Source: Bacteroidota bacterium (lineage in GTDB: Bacteria > Bacteroidota > Bacteroidia > Flavobacteriales > Flavobacteriaceae). Taken from it: a stretch of 64,000 nucleotides of DNA. Below the pieces are notes generated by a model. That model was not told where the DNA came from. It did not search any database and worked only from the letters and a program-made list of their open reading frames with translations. The stretch lies in assembly GCA_023434025.1 (NCBI GenBank), contig JAEYTL010000030.1, forward strand, positions 65,115-129,114, written 5' to 3'. Of the stretch, positions 1 through 9,739 are shown in pieces. The translations under genes were made by a program, and so were the position numbers. How positions within the stretch are numbered: the stretch's first letter is position 1; every line of letters starts with the position of its first letter.

Positions 1-1
1 T

Positions 2-353
2 GCTTTTTTAATGGATTTAAACGGGAACTGGAAACTTGCCCCGGATTATGACTTAACTTTTTCAACCTCATCATTTGGCATGCACAGCACCCCGGTTTTT
101 GGTGAAAGTAAAAATCCTAACATCAATCACATCAAAGAATTGGCAAAACATTTTTTAGTAAAAAAATCCTAATCCTGTAATTGAAGAAGTTCAGGAAGCC
201 GTTTCTCAATTTGAAAAAATTGGAAAAAATAATGACATCAGTAAAAATACAATGGATTTGATAAAAAACAATTATCCAAAATCTGATTATTCCCGCACCA
301 ACTCCACTTTCCGCCTGATCTCTCCCCCATTTTCATCCATCACTGTAATATAA
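2..353 (+). pseudogene. hipA: HipA-like kinase, C-terminal fragment, frameshifted
   Basis: The window opens inside a coding region reading FLMDLNGNWKLAPDYDLTFS, which matches the C-terminal part of HipA-family serine/threonine kinases (toxins of HipBA modules that phosphorylate aminoacyl-tRNA synthetases). That frame stops at 170-172. The next frame continues the family-like sequence (PVIEEVQEAVSQFEKI, then DISKNTMDLIKNN) to a stop at 351-353. The switch lies at a run of seven A (160-166); six would keep one frame. The last part overlaps the 3' end of pbpC on the other strand, so the natural end may be near 290. Either the gene is broken, the run is phase-variable, or the base is a sequencing error. 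The kinase core and any hipB partner lie outside the window. Confidence 0.7.
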
Positions 354-2653
354 TGAATTCCGGAAGTTGCTTTCAATGGCATATCGTGAAAATTTTGTGT
401 GATGCCCAAATACGTATGGTTCACATACCAATACAATTTGATATTGGGTTGTGAATGAGCCACTTTCAGAATAACCGGTTGCACTTCACTGTTAAAATTT
501 TTGGTAAGATAGATTTTGCTGTCGGCTTTCGGATAAATAAAATCCATAAACGGGGTTTGATTGTCTTCACAACCTGTGCGAAAAGGAGGTAATACCCAAT
601 AATCCATGTTCTTGCTTTTGTAATACCATTCCATTACCGGTGGCAATACAAACCACGATTTGGTAATCATTTCGTCCACATTTTCACAACTGCTGTTTAC
701 ACGAAATTGTTCGGTTTGGTCTAAATGGATTAGTTTATGATACGCACATTGTGCTGTTTGCCTGGCCGTAACCGGAATCCATTGTTTGCTTTTCGGACAA
801 TTTTCATTGGCCAAATAACCGCTTTTGGCACATACTTCGGCTTGTTGCAGGTTGTTCAGCGGTTTTTCAAACCAATCACTTCGCGGCAGTAAATTGAAAA
901 CATCAAACAAAATCGGAGCCGCATGACTGACGCCGGTTAACAAAGGACGACCTTCTCCGGTGGCATTTCCAACCCAAATGCCTACTACATACTTTTTACT
1001 GGTTCCCACTGCCCACGCATCGCGATTACCAAAACTCGTTCCTGTTTTCCAGGCAATGGGTAATGAGGAATCATAAAAACGCCACGCCTCATCGCCCTCG
1101 GGACGGTTGACTTCCTTCATTGCTTCGTAGGTTAAATAAATCGAACCCGCTCCAACGATATTTTTTTGATACGATAATTTTCCGAAATCAATTTTTTGAG
1201 TCGCATCATAATTCAACTCCGAAAATTCATTTTTGCGGTAGTGAAATTTGTTCTTTTGGTATTCATTCAACGTTCCGGTGAGTCCGGCATAGGTTTTACA
1301 CAAATCCCACAAATTGGTTTCTGCTCCACCTAAAATGAGCGACAACCCATAATGATTTGGATGTCGTTTCACGGTCGTAAAACCATATTGTTGCAATTGG
1401 TCATAAAACCGATATACGCCAAAATCCTGCAGCATCAACACAGACGGAATATTCAACGAACGTGACAAAGCCCGTCGGGCCGGAACCGCTCCGTCATACG
1501 TTAAATTAAAGTTTTGGGGGCTATAACCTGAAATTTGTGTGGGAATATCGGGAACCAAGGTGCTGGGCAACAATTCGCCTTCATCCAACATTCCGGCAAA
1601 AAGGAGCGGTTTCAAAATACTTCCTGTACTCCGGGGTGCCGAAACAATATCGACATCTTTCTGATGGTTTTTGTCGGTGGGAGCATTGCCCACATAGCCC
1701 ACGATATTTCGGGTTTCCACTTCCACCACCAAAATGGCTAAATTATAGACTTCGTTTTGTTTGTATTGGTTGTAATAATTTTGAGCGATTTGGTTTAACC
1801 GCTCCTGCAAAGCAAAATCGATGGTGGTTTTCACTTTTTGCCCTTCTTGTTTTTTGGCGGTTCTTTGCAATAAATGCGGAGCCATTTGCGGTAAATCAAA
1901 CGGCTTTTTAGGCAACGGTTCCTGCAACGCCATTTCATACGAGAGTTCATCCAACACCTTGCTTTCATACAACTTTTGCAACAACCGGTTGCGTTTTTCG
2001 AGTAACCGCTGTTGGTTTTTTCCCGGATAAATTAAACTGGGAGCATTGGGCAAAACCGCTAGAGTAGCCGTTTCTGCCCATGACAATTGATGCGATTGCA
2101 CCCCAAAATACCGCCACGAAGCCATTTCTAAACCCACTACATTGCTTCCAAACGGAGCATGAGCAGCATATAATTTCAGGATTTCTTTTTTGGAATGACG
2201 CAGTTCTAAACGTGTTGCTAAAACTACTTCAATCCCTTTTTCAAAATACGTTCGGGTTTTTCCTTTCCGGGAAAGACGAATAACTTGTTGAGTTAACGTA
2301 CTTCCACCACGTACGATGCGATTGGCTTTGCGGTTTTGCCGAAAGGCATTCCACATCGAAATCGGATTAAAACCGGGATGATAGTAAAAATGCTGGTCTT
2401 CAAAAGCAATGATACACTGTTGAAACTTATCCGGCACACTATCCGCTGCTGGAAACCGCCATTGGCCATCACGAGCGATTTTGGCTCCTAATAAATTGCC
2501 TTCCTTGCTTTCAATTACGGTGGAATACGGTTCGTTGAAAAGCGTTCGCGGTAAGCAAAAATAATAACCAATTAACAAAACAACAATCAAAATGGATTTG
2601 ATTCTGTGTTGGCCAATTTTGGTTTTGGCTTTATGGAGAAAGGGTTTGAGCAC
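287..2653 (-). CDS. pbpC: Penicillin-binding protein 1C, bifunctional peptidoglycan synthase
   Basis: Class A penicillin-binding protein that polymerises lipid II and cross-links peptidoglycan in the periplasm. A signal anchor sits at about residues 20-37. The GT51 glycosyltransferase domain follows, with EDQHFYYHPG (catalytic Glu about 85), GGSTLTQQ (117-123) and the KKEILKLYAAHAPFGSNVVG segment. The transpeptidase domain has the SxxK motif SILK (Ser345), a later SLN motif and a WKTGTS box. The last about 90 residues look like the BiPBP_C domain typical of PbpC. The length, 788 residues, is normal. The alpha-2-macroglobulin gene upstream on the same strand is the usual partner of pbpC in many Gram-negative bacteria, but here a divergent ATPase gene separates them. 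Confidence 0.93.
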   Translation of the reverse strand: MLKPFLHKAKTKIGQHRIKSILIVVLLIGYYFCLPRTLFNEPYSTVIESKEGNLLGAKIARDGQWRFPAADSVPDKFQQCIIAFEDQHFYYHPGFNPISMWNAFRQNRKANRIVRGGSTLTQQVIRLSRKGKTRTYFEKGIEVVLATRLELRHSKKEILKLYAAHAPFGSNVVGLEMASWRYFGVQSHQLSWAETATLAVLPNAPSLIYPGKNQQRLLEKRNRLLQKLYESKVLDELSYEMALQEPLPKKPFDLPQMAPHLLQRTAKKQEGQKVKTTIDFALQERLNQIAQNYYNQYKQNEVYNLAILVVEVETRNIVGYVGNAPTDKNHQKDVDIVSAPRSTGSILKPLLFAGMLDEGELLPSTLVPDIPTQISGYSPQNFNLTYDGAVPARRALSRSLNIPSVLMLQDFGVYRFYDQLQQYGFTTVKRHPNHYGLSLILGGAETNLWDLCKTYAGLTGTLNEYQKNKFHYRKNEFSELNYDATQKIDFGKLSYQKNIVGAGSIYLTYEAMKEVNRPEGDEAWRFYDSSLPIAWKTGTSFGNRDAWAVGTSKKYVVGIWVGNATGEGRPLLTGVSHAAPILFDVFNLLPRSDWFEKPLNNLQQAEVCAKSGYLANENCPKSKQWIPVTARQTAQCAYHKLIHLDQTEQFRVNSSCENVDEMITKSWFVLPPVMEWYYKSKNMDYWVLPPFRTGCEDNQTPFMDFIYPKADSKIYLTKNFNSEVQPVILKVAHSQPNIKLYWYVNHTYLGITQNFHDMPLKATSGIHYITVMDENGGEIRRKVELVRE

Positions 2654-2747
2654 TGAATTATGCGTATAAAATGGTATAGAATTAACGGTAAATTTACTGA
2701 TTTTATTGTAGTAAAATCATTTCTCCCCTTTTTTAAAATTACGTTTT

Positions 2748-2806
2748 TTTGTGGTTGTAATCCTAAAATATTATAATATTTTGTGGTTGTAATCCTAAAA
2801 TATTAT
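2748..2806. repeat. Two perfect 27-bp direct repeats, 32-bp period
   Basis: A 27-base unit beginning TTTGTGGTTGTAATCC occurs at 2748-2774 and again at 2780-2806, separated by 5 bases. It lies in the intergenic region between pbpC and the divergent ATPase gene. With only two copies it is not a CRISPR array. It may be a local slippage duplication or a scar from the event that placed the ATPase gene here. Confidence 0.85.
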
Positions 2807-2835
2807 GTTTTTTATACACTTGAACTTTTATTTAT

Positions 2836-2843
2836 TATTTTTG
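2836..2843 (+). promoter_or_regulatory. Bacteroidota -7 promoter element, ATPase gene
   Basis: TATTTTTG matches the TAnnTTTG consensus exactly and lies 5 bases before ATG 2849. An upstream in-frame ATG at 2783 would fall before this promoter, inside the direct repeat, so 2849 is the better start. Confidence 0.55.
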
Positions 2844-2848
2844 CGCTT

Positions 2849-3961
2849 ATGATAAATAGAGTTTTACATCAAAATATCCTTGAAGATTGGGATAAGAAGA
2901 AAGCCATTGTCTTGCTTGGTCCACGTCAAGTAGGCAAAACCACTTTGATTCAAAATCTTGTAGAAGGAAAAAAAGTATTGTTTTTAAATGGCGACGACCC
3001 ACAAACGCGTTTACAATTTTCGAATGCGAACTTTACGTTTCTAAAAAACACGGTAGCAGATTATGATGTCATTGTGATTGATGAAGCTCAACGGATAGAA
3101 AACATTGGGATTACCACAAAAATGCTCGTTGACGCCAAGTTAGACAAACAATTTATTTTGACAGGCTCATCGTCATTAGATTTAGGCAACGAAATCAATG
3201 AACCGCTTACCGGAAGAAAATGGGAGCATCAACTTTTTCCGTTGAGTTGGCAAGAAGTGAGTAAGCATTACAGTTTTGCGGTTGCCTATAATCGATTGGA
3301 AGAGTTCTTGATATACGGTTTATATCCTGAAGTGGTTACAGAAACCAAAAAGCAAAAAATCCTATTGGAATTGGCCGGAAGTTATTTATATAAAGACATT
3401 TTAGAATTGGCTACTATCAAAAAACCCGACTTGCTGATGAAGCTTCTGAACGCTTTGGCTCTTCAAGTGGGAAGTGAAGTTTCGTATAACGAACTGGCAA
3501 AGATTTTGGGCGTTGATCGAGCCACCATAGTGAATTACATTGATTTGCTGGAAAAAGTCTTTGTCATTTTCCGATTGCATCCCTATTCGACTAACCAACG
3601 CAATGAAATTACTGCCAAACCAAAAATTTATTTTTATGATAACGGTATAAGAAACGCCATTATTGGGCAATTTAATCCGTTGCAAAACCGACAAGATATT
3701 GGTGCGTTGTTTGAAAATTTCTTCATTAGCGAACGCATTAAAAAACTAAGTTACGCTGGTTTTTATGGCAAAACGCATTATTGGCGAAACACGCAAAAAG
3801 CTGAAATTGATTTTTTAGAAATTTTGGAAAACGAAATTACAGCTTACGAAATCAAATACAACCCCAAAAAGCAAGTACGTTTTACCAAGTCATTCACTGA
3901 ACATTATCAGCCGAAAGAAACGATTGTGATTCATTCGGGGAATTTTTGGGACTATCTGTGA
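2849..3961 (+). CDS. AAA ATPase with C-terminal DUF4143
   Basis: Member of the AAA_14/DUF4143 ATPase family, common in accessory regions of bacteria and archaea and of unknown physiological role. From ATG 2849 the protein has about 370 residues. Walker A is GPRQVGKT (Lys30), Walker B is VIVIDEA (Asp78, Glu79), followed by a sensor-like FILTGSSS. A winged-helix-like linker reads NELAKILGVDRATIVNYIDLLE. The C-terminal DUF4143 includes YFYDNGIRNAIIG and the nuclease-like YWRNTQKAEIDFLE. A longer frame opens at 2783, but a -7 element lies between the two starts. The gene stands alone, opposite to both neighbours, and is bordered by repeats on both sides, which suggests it was inserted between pbpC and the alpha-2-macroglobulin gene. 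Confidence 0.88.
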   Translation: MINRVLHQNILEDWDKKKAIVLLGPRQVGKTTLIQNLVEGKKVLFLNGDDPQTRLQFSNANFTFLKNTVADYDVIVIDEAQRIENIGITTKMLVDAKLDKQFILTGSSSLDLGNEINEPLTGRKWEHQLFPLSWQEVSKHYSFAVAYNRLEEFLIYGLYPEVVTETKKQKILLELAGSYLYKDILELATIKKPDLLMKLLNALALQVGSEVSYNELAKILGVDRATIVNYIDLLEKVFVIFRLHPYSTNQRNEITAKPKIYFYDNGIRNAIIGQFNPLQNRQDIGALFENFFISERIKKLSYAGFYGKTHYWRNTQKAEIDFLEILENEITAYEIKYNPKKQVRFTKSFTEHYQPKETIVIHSGNFWDYL

Positions 3962-4121
3962 TATGGGTTCCTCCAGAGTCAGAGACTTCGGAGAGCGGAG
4001 TTTCATATAAAGTTGGCAGTTCTCAGTCTCAGTTTTCAGTAAGCATATATTCAGATAAAATTGAAATGAACCAACCCAATCTTAATGAGATTCCTCCTTC
4101 GTCGGAATGACAACCTGCCCT
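3962..4121. repeat. Composite repeat-like spacer between convergent genes
   Basis: This 160-bp spacer has no coding signal. It contains a CAGTCTCAGTTTTCAG-type direct repeat (about 4017-4040) and a short hairpin, ATTCC / GGAAT (4090-4108), inside GAGATTCCTCC...GTCGGAATGACAA. Both resemble short interspersed sequences I know from intergenic DNA of many Bacteroidota genomes. The identification is from memory and was not searched. Confidence 0.5.
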
Positions 4122-7100
4122 TTACTCCTTCACTACTTCCACCCATTGCCCCAAGGTTCTCGCCGCATATGTGTTGTCGTACATCGCTTCGGCTTGCATG
4201 CCCGGTAAATAGTAACGACCCAAATACGACGCATTCAACAGCACCCGCAACGTTCTGGACTCATTGGCTTTGAGGGCGAAATAGAAATTGGTTCTGTCGT
4301 CGCGAATGTCGATATGGTCGGCTACGTTGTTGCCAAAACTACCAAAATCGGTGAAACGGGTGTTTACAATTTCAAATCCGGAAGGTAAAATTTGCGTCAA
4401 TGCCACGTTTTCCACCCGTTCGTTGGTTTGGTTTCGGACGGTGATTTCGGCAATAAACTCGGTTCCTTGAGCGATTTTTGATACGTTGACTTGTGCTCCA
4501 CTTCGGTTTTTGAAAACTAAATTGGTAAACAACTTGCTTTGCATGGCTTTTTCCTGACCGATCGGTAAAATGCCACTCGTGAGCACCCGCACATACAAGG
4601 TGTTGGATTGGGTGTTTTTGAGCGTAATGGAATTACTTCCGGTTTTGATTTCCAGGTTTCGGTTGGCCAACGATTTAGCAGTTTTGATGCTTTGCGATTT
4701 TCCATTGACAGCGTAATTGACTTCTATTCCTTTTCCGCCGTTTTGCTGGGCAAATTTGGACATGGCATACAAGCCATAAGCCGTGGTTTGGGTACTCATC
4801 CATTGGTCAGAAGCCATGTTTTTAGCCAAATCGGTCGCCATTTTGAACGCCCGTTGTTTGTCGCCTAACAAAATCAGCGTTTCCAATGCCATGGCCCTGT
4901 TGCGGTCGGACGAACCGTAATAATAGTAATAATTAGGGTTGGAATCGTCAATTTTACTTTGATTAAACACGCTTTGAGCCGCTTGTTTTTGTCCGGCCAA
5001 CGCATAGGCAGCGGCTAAACGCAATTTACTTTCGTTGGAAATGCCGGTAGTCTCCCGCAAACGGTTCATCGAAGCCATGTCGGGTGAACCGGCCAAGGCA
5101 AGCGTATATAAGCGATAGGCCTGGGCAAAATCATTTCCGTTTTTCGCAAATCGCCATTCTTTGGCTGTTTTTTGCTGGTAACCGATCCATTTGGCTTTGA
5201 AATTAAGTGGTAACACATAGCCCTTTTTCTCCGCTTCTATCAGGAAATGACCCACGTAGGACGAACTCCAGTCGTCGGCATAATTTTGTCCGCTCCAGTA
5301 CGAGAATCCACCATTGGCAATTTGGAAACCACCTAGTTTCTGGATGCCGATTTTAATGTTTTTCTGAATCTCGTTTTTGCGGTTTTGATCTAAATCAAAA
5401 ATATCAGCCAGATACAATTGCGGAAACACACTCGACGTGGTTTGCTCCAAACAACCGTGCGGGTATTGGATCAAATACTGTAATCTTCGACTAAAATCAA
5501 TGGTTGGAAAAGACGAAACTTCCAGTTGAGCTTTGTTGCTTCCGGCGATTCCAAACGTGGAAATGTTGATGGTTTTGGAACTATTCGGTTCTAAAATAAC
5601 ATCGGTAAACTCATTCGTTACCGGGTTTGGGTTGGTGATATCGAGTTCGACTTCATACGTTGCTTTTTCGTTTCCAGAAGTGGCAATAATCTGCACTTTG
5701 GCTAATCCGGTTAATTCGCCAACTTCCAAGTCAAAATACGCCATTTTTTCATCCGGTTGAACGAAAGTTACACTTTGTAAGCTGCTTCCAATGACACGCA
5801 CACCGTTATTGGTTTTAATTTGCACCGAAACATTTTTCACTTGTGGTTCCATCGCAAAAACGGTAACCGGAAGCGTTACTTTTTCGGTCGGTGAAATTTT
5901 TCGTGGCAACGAAGCCAGTACCATCAACGGTTTTCGCACCGGAGTCGTCTTTTCAGCCGAACCATACGCACTTGATTTTATATCGCCCGCTACCACCATC
6001 GTTCGAACAGAGCCAACATAATTGGGCAGCTTAATCTGGTGCGTTTTACTTTGCCCTTTTTCCAGCTTAAATGGTCCTAAATAAATGACCACCGGTTTAA
6101 AGCGATTGGCTTTTTTGGCTTTGCTTCCCCCTAAATCTTCATCACCTCCAATGCTGAATACCTGGTTGATTCTTCCGCCATAAGCACCAATTACCTCATC
6201 AAAAATATCCCAGGTTTTTACCCCTAACGCTTCACGGGTATAAAAACTATTCCAGGCATTGGGGGTTTTGAATCGGGTTAAATCCAACAAACCATCATCT
6301 ACAATGGCCAAGGTATAGGTCATGGCTTTTCCTGATTTTTCGCTTACGCGGATGTTCGTTTTTCCTTCCGGCTGTAAGACTTCCGGCATACTGATTTGGG
6401 GTTCGAGAATGGTGTTTTTGTCAATCACTTCTATTGGCACAATGCCATACAAACGAATCGGCGAATCGTTTAAGGTAGAAGCGTGCGGTTGTAATAATGT
6501 AATGTGGACAAATACATTCGGAGCCATTTCACCGGTAATTGGAATTTCTACTTTCGTTTCTCCTTTTTGTGTAGTTGCCCAGAAGGTTTTGACTACACGC
6601 GAACCGTTTTCCAATGAAATTAACGCTCTTCCTCCGGCACTGGATGGGAAAGAAATTTTGGCTTTTTCGCCTACGGAATAGTTCTTTTTATCGGTGGAAA
6701 ACATCAACATCGAAGCATTGGAGGCATCGGAATTGCGTGTTTTTCCGGACCAGTACGGCCAATCAATCATCACCGTTGAACCGGTGGCGTGACCGCCTTC
6801 TTCATCCGTTACCCGGATTAAATAACGACCCCATTCGCTTTCTTCATTTTTAAACTGCACACTGGTTTTTCCACTCGCATTTGTACTGATGGTAAAATTC
6901 TTAAAAGCCGTGGTTGAATTGGAGGAAACATAACTCGAGAGATTGTCATAACTCGCATCCCACCACCAACGCCATTCTACTTTATAAACCTGTACTTTCA
7001 AATTTTGTACTGCTTTTGGATTCCCTTTTTCATCGACAGTAACAATGTCGTAGCGGTTCATTTTTCCGGTTTCTAATAAGCCGTATTTATTTGGTTCAGG

Positions 7101-9620
7101 CGTTTTAAGTCCGATATAGGTTTTATAAGGCGAAAGTGTAGCCACCATTACATCGGTACTAAAATCGCCGCCGTTTTCATATACTTTGGTCATCAGACTG
7201 GCTTTCAACATGCCGGGTGATTCACTGCTCACTTTGGGTTGAAAACTGACGGTTGCTTTTCCTTCGGCATCCACTTTTCCGGTGAAAATATTGGTTTCTT
7301 CCGTTTCAAATTGACGAATCGGATCATCAAAATTGTAGTTTGAAAATCCTTTGAAGGTGGTTTTTTGAGGCATGATTTTGGCCTGCATTTCCATTTTTAA
7401 ATCTTTTGCCACTGCCCCATGCAGCCAGGCTACTTCTACTTGACCGGTATTGATTTTGGACGTTGATAAAATCTCGGAATCAAATTTATTCCTGATTTTT
7501 AACCGGTTGGGTTTGATGGTTTCAATTTTGATATTTTTGTAAAATCTGGCTCCTCCCACACTGATGACTGCTTCCCAACTTCCGGTAGGATGTGAATCAC
7601 GGGTAGGAATGATGAATTTATAATGATTGAGTTCATTGTATTTCTGAACGGATTGAAACGTCAGCTTTCCGGTTGGGTCGTTCAGTTTGAATTTGATCGG
7701 ATGCGATTTATCCAGTTTACTGGCAGCATCATTCAACATAAAGCTTAAAAACAACGTATCACCGGGACGCCAAACACCTCTCTCGCCATAAATATATCCC
7801 TTGAGCCCTTTTTGTAATTTTTCACCTGACACATCAAAATTACTCACAGAAAGTGAATAGCCTTCGTCTAATTTTACATAAGTAGCTTGTTTGTCTTTGG
7901 AAACAAGAGCAAAATAGGCATACTTATCCACTTGAAAAGAGGCCATCCCTTCGGCATCAGATAAAGCAGAAGCAATTTTTTGTTGTTGAAAATCATACAA
8001 TTCAACATTCGCACCACTAACAGGTTGTGTATTGACAATATTGGTCACCGCAAGGGTATAAGAACCGTTTTCTCCCCGTTTGGCAATCACGCCCAAATCA
8101 GAGGCCAAAACATTCATACCGATAGGCCCGCGGCGATAATAATTCTCATCACAGGCATCCCTGCTGTCATACCAATCATAGTCATCATACCAATAATAAT
8201 CATAATAATCATCATCGTTAGACCGCACTTCTTCGCTTTCTTCTTCCCTTTCGTAATCATTATCTGCCATCGTTTCGGTACATTTGAATAACGAATAGCT
8301 CTTTTTGAATGACATTTCAACCCTGTAAATTGCTCCGGGTTCCGGGGTAATGATTTTAGACAAATCGATGGCAAAGGTGTTCCACTTACTGTAATTCGGT
8401 AATTTTTTATCCAGCAGATTGATGGTTTGCCTGGCCACAGGTGAAGCCACTTTTCGCAGGTTTCGCTTGCCGTTCAGGTTATTGTCCTGTAAAAACTGAA
8501 GGATGTTGTTTTTGTAAATTTTATACACTTTTACATCCACCGCTTTCAGGTTAGCCGACTCAAAATTGATTTTTAAATTGTTTGAACTGGGTAAAATCGT
8601 TCCGTTTTTTACAAAGCGGATATTGGGTTTCATTTCGTTAAAAGCCACTCGTTGCGAATAGGTTTCTTTCATTCTATAGCCTTCATCACTTGAGATTCCC
8701 TGGAAAACTTCTACCAGCAAATCGCCTTTAAGCGGTTCACTGAAAAAGACTTTTAACAAATTTCCTTCGATTAAAAATTTAGTGGTTTGAGCGGTTTCAA
8801 CCGAAACTAAGCCTCTTAAATCTTGTCCTTTTTTGATAGGGTCAGAAAAATTGATAAATAAAGATTGATTATCTTCATCGCCCACTTCCATGCCCACAAT
8901 TTTAAAATTATTTTTTCCGGGAATTTCATATTCCACACTCCCCTTTTGGTCGATATCAAATGTTTTTCCATTCCATGAAATCACTATTTTACTGTCTTCC
9001 ACTTTTCGTTGAATACTGTCGATAATAAATTTGAATTCGGTTTTCGTACTTAACGATTTATCAAACTTTAGTTTTAATTTTTTGCCTTCCTGCGTAGCTT
9101 CCACCAATTTTGAAGCCGTTTCAACATCCAGCCAATCACTGCTTTGAATCGTTCCGTTTAGATAATTTAGCTCTCGGCTGTAGGATTGTAAATCCAATAG
9201 GTTTACTGTAAAATCTTGTTTTAACGTTTTGATGGAGAATTTGAATTCTTCCAATCCTTTTTCGGTTTTGATGAGTTTGGCTAATTTAAAAACAATGCGG
9301 TATTCGGTATCTTGTTCCAAAGGTTTATCCGGTACAAAAGCAATGGTATTGGAAGCCAAGACTACCATTTTTCCTTTTACGTCAGGCGAAATTTCAAATA
9401 AACCCGCATCAATTTCCTGATTCGGTTGCCATTCCTGTTTGTCAAACGCCAGGGTGACCCTGATATCGGAATGAGCCGATTGCAATCCGGAACTAAAACT
9501 GAGAATATAGTTCTGGTACTTTGAAAAATCAGAATTGAATTCTTCGGTAGAAACTTTTTTACCACAAGCATGTAGCACAACAACCGCAACAAAAAGTTGC
9601 ATCAAACGTTTGATTGACAT
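4122..9620 (-). CDS. Bacterial alpha-2-macroglobulin lipoprotein with thioester
   Basis: A very large (1832-residue) periplasmic alpha-2-macroglobulin. These trap incoming proteases and are thought to guard the cell envelope with PbpC. The signal peptide ends in a lipobox, VVLHAC, with Cys19 as the lipidated residue. Many MG (fibronectin-like) domains follow, including the MG2-type segment around KGYIYGERGVWRPGDTLFLS. The A2M bait and TED regions lie in the C-terminal half. The thioester motif CLEQ is intact in YPHGCLEQTTSS (Cys1390), so this is a thioester-type family member. At about residues 443-497 it carries an odd stretch rich in Asp, Glu and Tyr. The gene lies upstream of pbpC on the same strand but is separated from it by the ATPase gene. 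Confidence 0.93.
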   Translation of the reverse strand: MSIKRLMQLFVAVVVLHACGKKVSTEEFNSDFSKYQNYILSFSSGLQSAHSDIRVTLAFDKQEWQPNQEIDAGLFEISPDVKGKMVVLASNTIAFVPDKPLEQDTEYRIVFKLAKLIKTEKGLEEFKFSIKTLKQDFTVNLLDLQSYSRELNYLNGTIQSSDWLDVETASKLVEATQEGKKLKLKFDKSLSTKTEFKFIIDSIQRKVEDSKIVISWNGKTFDIDQKGSVEYEIPGKNNFKIVGMEVGDEDNQSLFINFSDPIKKGQDLRGLVSVETAQTTKFLIEGNLLKVFFSEPLKGDLLVEVFQGISSDEGYRMKETYSQRVAFNEMKPNIRFVKNGTILPSSNNLKINFESANLKAVDVKVYKIYKNNILQFLQDNNLNGKRNLRKVASPVARQTINLLDKKLPNYSKWNTFAIDLSKIITPEPGAIYRVEMSFKKSYSLFKCTETMADNDYEREEESEEVRSNDDDYYDYYWYDDYDWYDSRDACDENYYRRGPIGMNVLASDLGVIAKRGENGSYTLAVTNIVNTQPVSGANVELYDFQQQKIASALSDAEGMASFQVDKYAYFALVSKDKQATYVKLDEGYSLSVSNFDVSGEKLQKGLKGYIYGERGVWRPGDTLFLSFMLNDAASKLDKSHPIKFKLNDPTGKLTFQSVQKYNELNHYKFIIPTRDSHPTGSWEAVISVGGARFYKNIKIETIKPNRLKIRNKFDSEILSTSKINTGQVEVAWLHGAVAKDLKMEMQAKIMPQKTTFKGFSNYNFDDPIRQFETEETNIFTGKVDAEGKATVSFQPKVSSESPGMLKASLMTKVYENGGDFSTDVMVATLSPYKTYIGLKTPEPNKYGLLETGKMNRYDIVTVDEKGNPKAVQNLKVQVYKVEWRWWWDASYDNLSSYVSSNSTTAFKNFTISTNASGKTSVQFKNEESEWGRYLIRVTDEEGGHATGSTVMIDWPYWSGKTRNSDASNASMLMFSTDKKNYSVGEKAKISFPSSAGGRALISLENGSRVVKTFWATTQKGETKVEIPITGEMAPNVFVHITLLQPHASTLNDSPIRLYGIVPIEVIDKNTILEPQISMPEVLQPEGKTNIRVSEKSGKAMTYTLAIVDDGLLDLTRFKTPNAWNSFYTREALGVKTWDIFDEVIGAYGGRINQVFSIGGDEDLGGSKAKKANRFKPVVIYLGPFKLEKGQSKTHQIKLPNYVGSVRTMVVAGDIKSSAYGSAEKTTPVRKPLMVLASLPRKISPTEKVTLPVTVFAMEPQVKNVSVQIKTNNGVRVIGSSLQSVTFVQPDEKMAYFDLEVGELTGLAKVQIIATSGNEKATYEVELDITNPNPVTNEFTDVILEPNSSKTINISTFGIAGSNKAQLEVSSFPTIDFSRRLQYLIQYPHGCLEQTTSSVFPQLYLADIFDLDQNRKNEIQKNIKIGIQKLGGFQIANGGFSYWSGQNYADDWSSSYVGHFLIEAEKKGYVLPLNFKAKWIGYQQKTAKEWRFAKNGNDFAQAYRLYTLALAGSPDMASMNRLRETTGISNESKLRLAAAYALAGQKQAAQSVFNQSKIDDSNPNYYYYYGSSDRNRAMALETLILLGDKQRAFKMATDLAKNMASDQWMSTQTTAYGLYAMSKFAQQNGGKGIEVNYAVNGKSQSIKTAKSLANRNLEIKTGSNSITLKNTQSNTLYVRVLTSGILPIGQEKAMQSKLFTNLVFKNRSGAQVNVSKIAQGTEFIAEITVRNQTNERVENVALTQILPSGFEIVNTRFTDFGSFGNNVADHIDIRDDRTNFYFALKANESRTLRVLLNASYLGRYYLPGMQAEAMYDNTYAARTLGQWVEVVKE

Positions 9621-9672
9621 TTTACAAAAAGATTAAGAATGGAACGAAAAAGCGTGGTTTATCTATTTGTGA

Positions 9673-9703
9673 TAACACAAAAAGTATTCCAAATATTGTG
9701 TTA
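9673..9703. promoter_or_regulatory. Inverted repeat TAACACAA / TTGTGTTA
   Basis: A perfect 8-bp inverted repeat with a 15-base loop lies between tadA and the alpha-2-macroglobulin gene. There is no T-run on the minus-strand side, so it could be either a weak terminator after tadA or an operator in the alpha-2-macroglobulin promoter region. The start codon is about 50 bases further on. Confidence 0.4.
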
Positions 9704-9739
9704 AAGATAATTCTTTTTAAGAAGATTTTTTGGAATAAA

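Noticed and set aside
1537..1911. Plus-strand open frame inside pbpC
   Set aside because: It is antisense to a clearly coding region and has no recognisable domain.
2748..2806. Short CRISPR-like repeat pair
   Set aside because: Only two copies with a 5-base gap and no cas genes; a simple direct duplication explains it.
7980..8291. Plus-strand open frame rich in Ile opposite the alpha-2-macroglobulin
   Set aside because: It is the mirror of the Asp/Tyr-rich codons on the coding strand; no independent support.
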